The notes under the pieces were generated by a model, which saw only the letters and a program-made list of their open reading frames with translations, made no database searches and was not told the origin of the DNA. Positions 58,028-64,000 of a stretch of 64,000 bases of DNA are shown here, piece after piece. The stretch is from Brachybacterium sp. SGAir0954. GTDB taxonomy: Bacteria > Actinomycetota > Actinomycetes > Actinomycetales > Dermabacteraceae. Position 1 is the first letter of the stretch. The number at the start of each line of letters is the position of its first letter. Made by a program: the position numbers and the translations under genes. The stretch is from the NCBI RefSeq assembly GCF_005490785.1, contig NZ_CP027295.1:2418001-2482000 (forward strand), given 5' to 3'.

Positions 58028-58831
58028 GTGCCCCTCCTCGACCAGCTCGCCGACCTCGGCACCCTGACCCTCGTCCTGCTGATCGCGGCGGCCTTCGTCG
58101 CGGGGTGGGTGGACGCGGTCGTGGGCGGAGGCGGCCTCGTCCAGCTGCCGGCGCTGCTGACCGGCCTCCCGGCGGACACCTCGACCGCGACGGTGCTCGG
58201 CACGAACAAAGTCGCGAGCGCGGCGGGCACGGCGACCTCGGCGCTCACCTATGTGCGCCGGGTGACGCCGGTGCTCGCGACCGTGCTGCCGCTCGTGGTG
58301 TTCGCGCTCGCCGGGAGCGCCGCGGGCGCCGGTCTCGCCTCGTTCATCCCCCGGGCCTGGATGACGCCGATCGTGCTCGTCGCGATCCTCGCGGTGGGCG
58401 CCTACACCCTCCTGCGCCCGACGATGGGGCTCGTGCACCGCCCGCGGCACGAGGGGCGCGGGCACGTGCTGCGGGCCGGGGCGATCGGCGGCGGCGTGGG
58501 TCTGTACGACGGGGTGCTGGGACCCGGCACCGGCTCGTTCTTCATCATCGCGATGGTCGCGTGGCTCGGCTACGGGTTCCTCGAGGCGAGCGTGCACGCG
58601 AAGATCGCGAACCTCACCACGAACATCGGCGCGCTGCTCGTCTTCGGGCTGCAGGGTCAGGTGTGGTGGCTGCTGGGGGCCGTGCTCGCGGTCGCGAACC
58701 TCACGGGCGGCTACCTCGGCGCGCGGCTCGCGCTGCGCTTCGGATCGCGCTTCGTGCGGATCGTGTTCCTCGGCGTGACCGGCGCGCTCGCGATCCGTCT
58801 CGGAGCGGACACCGTGGCCCTGCTCACCTGA
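58028..58831 (+). CDS. TSUP (TauE/SafE) family permease
   Basis: A 267-residue protein with about eight helices in two repeats. Family hallmarks are GWVDAVVGGGGLVQLPALL near residue 25 and LYDGVLGPGTGSFFIIAMV in the second half. TSUP members move sulfite, sulfonates, thiosulfate or organic anions; the substrate here is unknown. I chose GTG 58028 because the TACTGT -10 lies six bases upstream and the N terminus then opens with the expected first helix. An ATG 13 codons earlier would also keep the frame. Confidence 0.88.
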   Translation: MPLLDQLADLGTLTLVLLIAAAFVAGWVDAVVGGGGLVQLPALLTGLPADTSTATVLGTNKVASAAGTATSALTYVRRVTPVLATVLPLVVFALAGSAAGAGLASFIPRAWMTPIVLVAILAVGAYTLLRPTMGLVHRPRHEGRGHVLRAGAIGGGVGLYDGVLGPGTGSFFIIAMVAWLGYGFLEASVHAKIANLTTNIGALLVFGLQGQVWWLLGAVLAVANLTGGYLGARLALRFGSRFVRIVFLGVTGALAIRLGADTVALLT

Positions 58832-58914
58832 GCACCGAGGGCGTCACAGGGGGAATACGCCGCAGTGAGGTCTCGTTGCAGGAGACGTCTTCACCTGTCC
58901 TCGAGGAGGTCATC

Positions 58915-59976
58915 ATGGATGCCACGACCCTGTTCAGCTACGAGAGCCATGTCGACTCCCGGTCCCTGCGCGGGCGCACGCTGCTCGTGACGCTCGGGGC
59001 GTTCTCCGACGCCGGTTCCGTGCAGGACCTCGTCGACGACCACCTCCTGAACTCGCTCTCGAGCCGGGTCGTGGGCCGCCTGGACATGGACCAGGTGCAC
59101 GACTACGCGGGGCGCCGCCCCGAGGTGACCCTCGAGCTCGACCACTTCGCGGACTACGAGCGCCCGGAGATCCTGCTGCACGAGGTCATCGACCCCGATG
59201 GCGAGCCCTTCTTCCTGCTCACCGGGCCCGAGCCGTCCTTCCAGTGGGAGCGCGTCGCGAGCGCGCTGCGGATCGTGGTCGATCAGCTCGGCATCGAGCG
59301 CACGCTCCTGCTGCAGGGCTTCCCCGCGCCGGTCCCCCATACCCGCGAGCTCCCGGTGACCCGTTTCGCCGGCAGGCCGGACTCGATCTCCGTGCGGCGC
59401 ACGATGCCGGGCACCTTCCGCCTGCGCGCGCCGTTCACGGCGCTGCTGACGCTGCGCCTCGCGGAGTCCGGTCACGACGTGGTGGGCCTGGTCGCGCACG
59501 TGCCGCAGTACCTCCACGACGCGACCTACCCCGATGCCGCGATCGCGCTGCTGCGCGCGGTGCGCGAGGAGAAGGGCCCGGAGCTGCCGGTCGGCGCGCT
59601 CGAGTCCCAGGCGATCCCCGTGCGCGAGGCGATCGCCTCCCAGGTCGAGGAGCAGGAGCAGCTCCAGGAGATGGTGCACGGCCTCGAGCAGCGGTACGAC
59701 CGGATGATCACCGCCGGCGTCACCGCGGAGGTCCCCTCGGCGGAGGACATCGCCGCGGAGGTCGAGCAGTACCTCGCGGGGCTCGACGAGGACGCATCGG
59801 ACGTCCCGGCAGACGGCGCCGACGCGACCGACGGCCCCCAGGGGCCCTTCGGCTCCGCGGAGGGTCCGGCCACCGAGCCGCGCCCGACCACGGAGGAGCT
59901 GCCGGAGACCGACGAGGGCACGGCCGCCGAGGAGCACCGGGCTCCCGAGGACGACGAGGGGCACTCCCCCGCCTGA
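58915..59976 (+). CDS. PAC2 family protein (proteasome assembly chaperone-like)
   Basis: A 353-residue cytoplasmic protein of the PAC2 family. LVTLGAFSDAGSVQDLVDD opens the fold; PFFLLTGPEPSFQWERV, LLLQGFPAPVPHTRELPVT, VVGLVAHVPQYLHDATYPDA and LEQRYDRMITAG mark the core. The last 80 residues are acidic and disordered. Actinobacterial PAC2 proteins may assist assembly of proteasome-related complexes, but no bacterial function is proven. GAGGAGG precedes the ATG by seven bases. Confidence 0.88.
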   Translation: MDATTLFSYESHVDSRSLRGRTLLVTLGAFSDAGSVQDLVDDHLLNSLSSRVVGRLDMDQVHDYAGRRPEVTLELDHFADYERPEILLHEVIDPDGEPFFLLTGPEPSFQWERVASALRIVVDQLGIERTLLLQGFPAPVPHTRELPVTRFAGRPDSISVRRTMPGTFRLRAPFTALLTLRLAESGHDVVGLVAHVPQYLHDATYPDAAIALLRAVREEKGPELPVGALESQAIPVREAIASQVEEQEQLQEMVHGLEQRYDRMITAGVTAEVPSAEDIAAEVEQYLAGLDEDASDVPADGADATDGPQGPFGSAEGPATEPRPTTEELPETDEGTAAEEHRAPEDDEGHSPA

Positions 59977-59994
59977 TCCCGGCCGCGGGGTCCG

Positions 59995-60792
59995 TCAGCG
60001 CAGGACGACCGGCTCGTCCCAGCGCTCGACGGGGAGCTCCGGGTCCACGACCGCGGATACCTGCATCGCGGTGAGCTGCACGTCCCCGGTGAGCGTCGTC
60101 ATGAAGGCGGTCTCCGCGGCGTCCTGGCCGCTCGCGATCGCCACCATCGAGGCGCGCGGCGCGAGATGCGTCGCGTCGAGCACGCGCCACGAGCCCTCGA
60201 CGAGCGCCTCGACCACGAGGTGGAAGTCCATCGGCGAGAGCCCCGGCGCGTAGACGGAGGTGCAGCGCGCCGGGATCCCGCTCGCCCGCAGCAGCGTCGC
60301 GGTGAGATGGGCGTAGTCGCGGCACACCCCCTTCCGGGACATGTAGGTGCTGCGCGCGGAGTCGGAGATCGTGCTGGAGCCGGGCACGTAGTCGAGGTGG
60401 CCGTGGACCCAGTCCACGACGGCGCGGGCGGCGCCGAGGCCGGTCCGCTCCCCCACCACCTCCGGGGCGATGCGACCGAACTCGTCCACCTCGCAGTAGC
60501 GCGACGGCCGCAGGTGCACCACCGCGTCGACGGGCTCGGGCTCCGGCACGGGCGCCGGCCCCACTCCCGTCGCCGTGTAGGTGATCTCGAGCGTCCCCGC
60601 GGGCAGCGGGCCCAGCACGTGCAGCCGGTTCCCGGCCGGGTCGCGGCTCTCGACGACGCTCGCCGGCTTGCCGCCCGCGGTCACCGTGAGCTCCTCCTCG
60701 GCGATCGGCGCCCGGGAGACGGCGACCAGCAGCGCCACCTCGGTCCCCTCGACGACCTCGGCCCTCATCCATGCCCGCACGTTCCGCTTCAC
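59995..60792 (-). CDS. Transglutaminase-like protein with N-terminal beta domain
   Basis: A 265-residue transglutaminase-like protein of the bacterial two-domain type. An N-terminal beta domain (about residues 8-75, ending LEITYTATGVG) is followed by the catalytic domain. The Cys is in GVCRDYAHLTATLLRASGIPAR, the His in PMDFHLVVEALVEG and the Asp in WRVLDATHLAPR. RPSRYCEVDEFGRIAPEV is the usual joint motif. It is likely a protease or cross-linking enzyme with unknown substrate. The GTG at 60792 follows CACACT by six bases and may be leaderless. Confidence 0.85.
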   Translation of the reverse strand: MKRNVRAWMRAEVVEGTEVALLVAVSRAPIAEEELTVTAGGKPASVVESRDPAGNRLHVLGPLPAGTLEITYTATGVGPAPVPEPEPVDAVVHLRPSRYCEVDEFGRIAPEVVGERTGLGAARAVVDWVHGHLDYVPGSSTISDSARSTYMSRKGVCRDYAHLTATLLRASGIPARCTSVYAPGLSPMDFHLVVEALVEGSWRVLDATHLAPRASMVAIASGQDAAETAFMTTLTGDVQLTAMQVSAVVDPELPVERWDEPVVLR

Positions 60793-60850
60793 CGTCCCAG
60801 TGTGCGGCACGGGCGCCGCGGGAGGGAACGCGCCGGGGCGCGGGCCGCCC

Positions 60851-60879
60851 TTGGTCAGGAGTGATCCGCGGCATAGTGT
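60851..60879 (+). promoter_or_regulatory. Promoter of the Gfo/Idh-isomerase pair
   Basis: TTGGTC (60851-60856) and TAGTGT (60874-60879) are separated by exactly 17 bases. The transcript would start near 60886 and carry a leader of about 54 bases ending in AAGGAG. Confidence 0.55.
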
Positions 60880-60939
60880 GGAGGCCCTGCCGCGATGTCC
60901 CGTCGCGCCGCCCCCTCCACCGTCGCAAGGAGCAGCTCC

Positions 60940-62079
60940 ATGCCCCTCCCCGCCGATCGTCCCCTCGGCGTCGCCCTCGTCGGCTACGCCTTCATGGGCC
61001 GAGCCCACTCCCAGGCCTGGCGCACCGTCGGCGCCGCCTTCGACGGCCCGCCCGTGGCGCGCAAGGTCCTGGTGGGCCGGGACGAGGAGGCCGTCGGCGA
61101 GGCGGCCACGCGGCTCGGCTGGGAGGAGCACGCGACGGACTGGCGCGCCGTGCTCGAGCGGGAGGACGTGGACGTCGTCGACGTCTGCACGCCCGGCCAC
61201 CTGCACGCCGAGATCGCGATCGCCGCGCTCGAGGCGGGAAAGCACGTGCTGTGCGAGAAGCCGCTCGCCAACGACACCGCCTCGGCCGAGCGCATGGTCG
61301 CCGCCGCGGAGGCCGCCCGGGCCCGCGGGCAGGTCGCGGCGCTCGGCCACACCTACCGGCGCGTCCCGGCCCTCGCCCACGCCCGTGACCTCGTGGCGCA
61401 GGGGCGCCTCGGCGAGATCCGCCAGGTGCGCGCCTCCTACCTCCAGGACTGGCTCGTCGACGAGCAGGCGCCGATGAGCTGGCGCCTGCGCGCGGAGACC
61501 GCGGGCTCGGGCGCCCTGGGCGACATCGGATCCCACGCGATCGACCAGGTCCAGTTCCTCACCGGGCAGCGCGTGAGCGCCGTGCGCGGCCGCCTCGCGA
61601 CGATGGTCCCCGAGCGGCCCGGCGCGGACGGGCCGGAGCAGGTCACGGTCGACGACGCGGCCTGGGCGACCCTCGAGCTCGACGGCGGGGCGATCGCCTC
61701 CGTCGAGGCGAGCCGTATGGCCACGGGCCGCAAGAACGCGCTCACCCTCGAGCTGTACGGGACCCGCGGGGCGCTGCGCTTCGACCTCGAGTCCCTCGAC
61801 GAGCTGTGGTTCCTGGACACCACGGTGCCCGTGACCGAGCAGGGGTTCTCCCGGATCCTCGTGACCGAGCCCGAGCACCCCTATCTCGAGGGCTGGTGGC
61901 CTCAGGGCCACATCCTGGGCTGGGAGAACGCCTTCACGAACCAGGCCCACGACCTGCTCGCCGCGATCGCCGGCGGCGAGGCCTACGCCCCTGACTTCGC
62001 CGACGGCCTCGCCCTCCAGCGCGTGCTCGACGCGGTCATCGCCTCCGACGCCGACGGCGGCCGCACCGTCACCCTCTGA
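60940..62079 (+). CDS. Gfo/Idh/MocA family NAD(P)-dependent sugar oxidoreductase
   Basis: A 379-residue dehydrogenase. The Rossmann domain opens with [37 protein letters not shown] follows and the dinucleotide-binding EKPLA is in [17 protein letters not shown]. The catalytic-domain signature is [18 protein letters not shown], with Asp and His of the active site. The family oxidises sugars or cyclitols such as inositol. CAAGGAG supports ATG 60940; the ATG at 60895 has no ribosome site. The isomerase gene 87 bases downstream probably acts on the same sugar. Confidence 0.88.
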   Translation: MPLPADRPLGVALVGYAFMGRAHSQAWRTVGAAFDGPPVARKVLVGRDEEAVGEAATRLGWEEHATDWRAVLEREDVDVVDVCTPGHLHAEIAIAALEAGKHVLCEKPLANDTASAERMVAAAEAARARGQVAALGHTYRRVPALAHARDLVAQGRLGEIRQVRASYLQDWLVDEQAPMSWRLRAETAGSGALGDIGSHAIDQVQFLTGQRVSAVRGRLATMVPERPGADGPEQVTVDDAAWATLELDGGAIASVEASRMATGRKNALTLELYGTRGALRFDLESLDELWFLDTTVPVTEQGFSRILVTEPEHPYLEGWWPQGHILGWENAFTNQAHDLLAAIAGGEAYAPDFADGLALQRVLDAVIASDADGGRTVTL

Positions 62080-62166
62080 CCCGGGAGCCCGGCTCCCCCG
62101 GGGCGGGCCCCTCGCTCGTCCTCCCCCTGTCCTGCCATCGACCACCCTGCGAAGGAGCACTGCAGT

Positions 62167-63168
<1,002 letters not shown>

Positions 63169-63265
63169 CGGCCCGCCGGGGCGGCCTGCCACGGCCGGCC
63201 GCCTCGGCGCCGTGCGCGCCCGCGCACCCTGTGCGCTCCCCGTGACCGTCCCGGCGACCCGCTCC

Positions 63266-63271
63266 TAGGAT
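63266..63271 (+). promoter_or_regulatory. -10 box of a leaderless TIGR03085-type transcript
   Basis: TAGGAT is followed by six bases and the ATG at 63278; no ribosome site is seen. Confidence 0.5.
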
Positions 63272-63277
63272 GCAGGC

Positions 63278-63946
63278 ATGACGCCCTCCAGCGACCCCCG
63301 CCCCGCCGACGGCGCCGCCGGCCCGGATCCCCGGTCCGAGCGCGCCCAGATCGCCGATGCCTTCGCGCAGCTGGGCCCGGCCGCGCCCACGATCCTGCCG
63401 GGATGGGACGCGCGCGAGCTGCTCGACCACCTGCTGCTGCGCGAGCGCTTCTGGACGCTGCAGCTCGGCGGCGCGCTCCCGGGCCCCGCAGGGACGGCGC
63501 TCACGCAGCGCAAGGAGGCGGCGCTCGACCTCCCCTGGGAGCAGAAGGTCGCGCTCCTGCGCGAGGGCCCCGGGCGTCTCTCCCCCGCCGGCCGCGCCGA
63601 TGCGCTCACCGGCGACCTCGAGCAGCTCATCCACCACGAGGACCTGCGCCGCGCGCAGGACGGCTGGCGCCCGCGCCGGATCACCCCGGAGGTCGAGCGT
63701 GCGGCCTGGCGCGGCATCGGCGTCTTCGCGCGGCTCTCCCTGCGGGTCGACGCCCGGGTCACGCTGGTCTCGCCGCGCGGCGGCAAGCAGGTGGGACCGC
63801 GCCGCGCGGAGGGCAGCCTGCGCGTGCACGGCGAGGTGCTCGAGCTGCTCCTGTGGGTGACAGGACGCGACGAGGTCGCCCGCGTCCAGATCCAGGGGGA
63901 CGAGGCCGGGCTCGCGGCGCTCCGCGAGGGTCGCCGCGGCATCTGA
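63278..63946 (+). CDS. TIGR03085/maleylpyruvate-isomerase-type protein
   Basis: A 222-residue member of the actinobacterial TIGR03085 family, related to the DinB/mycothiol-dependent maleylpyruvate isomerase N-domain fold. RSERAQIADAFAQLGPAAPT and GWDARELLDHLLLRERFW hold the first metal His; LIHHEDLRRAQ carries the next His-His; a C-terminal ALREGRRGI is typical. Its biochemical role is unknown; mycothiol-linked enzymes share the fold. The start appears leaderless. Confidence 0.82.
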   Translation: MTPSSDPRPADGAAGPDPRSERAQIADAFAQLGPAAPTILPGWDARELLDHLLLRERFWTLQLGGALPGPAGTALTQRKEAALDLPWEQKVALLREGPGRLSPAGRADALTGDLEQLIHHEDLRRAQDGWRPRRITPEVERAAWRGIGVFARLSLRVDARVTLVSPRGGKQVGPRRAEGSLRVHGEVLELLLWVTGRDEVARVQIQGDEAGLAALREGRRGI

Positions 63947-63958
63947 CCCGCGCGCCCC

Positions 63959-64000
63959 TCAGCGTGACGTGAGCAGGAACAGCCGCGGGTGATGCCCCTT
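63959..64000 (-). CDS. Possible C-terminal end of a reverse gene (cut by window edge)
   Basis: The last 42 bases read on the reverse strand as 13 codons ending HPRLFLLTSR and a TGA. A forward gene stops 12 bases before it, so a convergent partner is plausible. Too short to assign, and it could be chance. Confidence 0.3.
   Translation of the reverse strand, partial: KGHHPRLFLLTSR

Overview
The window is GC-rich chromosomal DNA of an actinobacterium. Gene content and order (pafBC-tatA-tatC-helY, lnt next to a polyprenol-phosphate mannosyltransferase, rbpA, actinobacterial glgC/glgA, imuA'-imuB-dnaE2, a shared TANNNT -10 pattern with many leaderless starts) point to Micrococcales, possibly Brachybacterium or a relative. 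The genus is inferred from gene content alone. I saw no rRNA, tRNA, CRISPR array, insertion sequence or prophage.

Layout. 1-0.9 kb: the end of hisG and a small PH-domain membrane protein. 0.95-13.4 kb: a DUF3866 gene faces a long forward run: fused pafBC, tatA, tatC, a lipid kinase, helY helicase, an amidohydrolase-like gene without its metal site, lnt, ppm1 and fxsA. Most junctions from tatC to ppm1 overlap or nearly touch. 13.4-18.2 kb (reverse): rbpA, a glycerophosphodiesterase, SURF1 and two paralogous membrane proteins, one with long low-complexity repeats. 18.3-28.5 kb: fabG and a SixA-type phosphatase; serB-glgC divergent from glgA; an RNB ribonuclease pair; an ABC ATPase with a TrmH-type methyltransferase; a HAD hydrolase with a methyltransferase. 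28.5-35.2 kb: the mutagenic-repair cassette imuA'-imuB-dnaE2 behind a good promoter and a perfect LexA box.

35.2-42.1 kb (reverse, then forward): a YhgE/Pip-like protein with an exceptionally long seven-residue repeat stalk, an MMPL transporter carrying a C-terminal domain that resembles a dead ABC ATPase, and a divergent TetR gene with two inverted repeats between. 42.2-43.9 kb: a Tat-exported GH25 lysozyme and a VUT-family transporter. 43.9-48.4 kb (reverse): a sugar ABC importer without its ATPase and a secreted EEP-family hydrolase. 48.8-49.9 kb: a broken DinB-type gene and a maltokinase-cap-like protein. 49.9-57.8 kb (reverse): a transglutaminase-like protein and a complete five-gene Opp/Dpp-type importer with a LacI regulator upstream, which suggests an oligosaccharide substrate. 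58.0-64.0 kb: a TSUP permease, a PAC2 protein, a second transglutaminase-like protein, a Gfo/Idh/MocA dehydrogenase with a sugar isomerase, and a TIGR03085-type protein.

How it fits together. The Tat genes serve several cargoes visible here: GH25 and two binding proteins have twin-arginine signals. PafBC and the LexA box put two DNA-damage control inputs in the same 35 kb. Lnt with Ppm1 forms a lipoprotein and mannosyl-donor pair. The least familiar unit is the TetR/MMPL/YhgE module.
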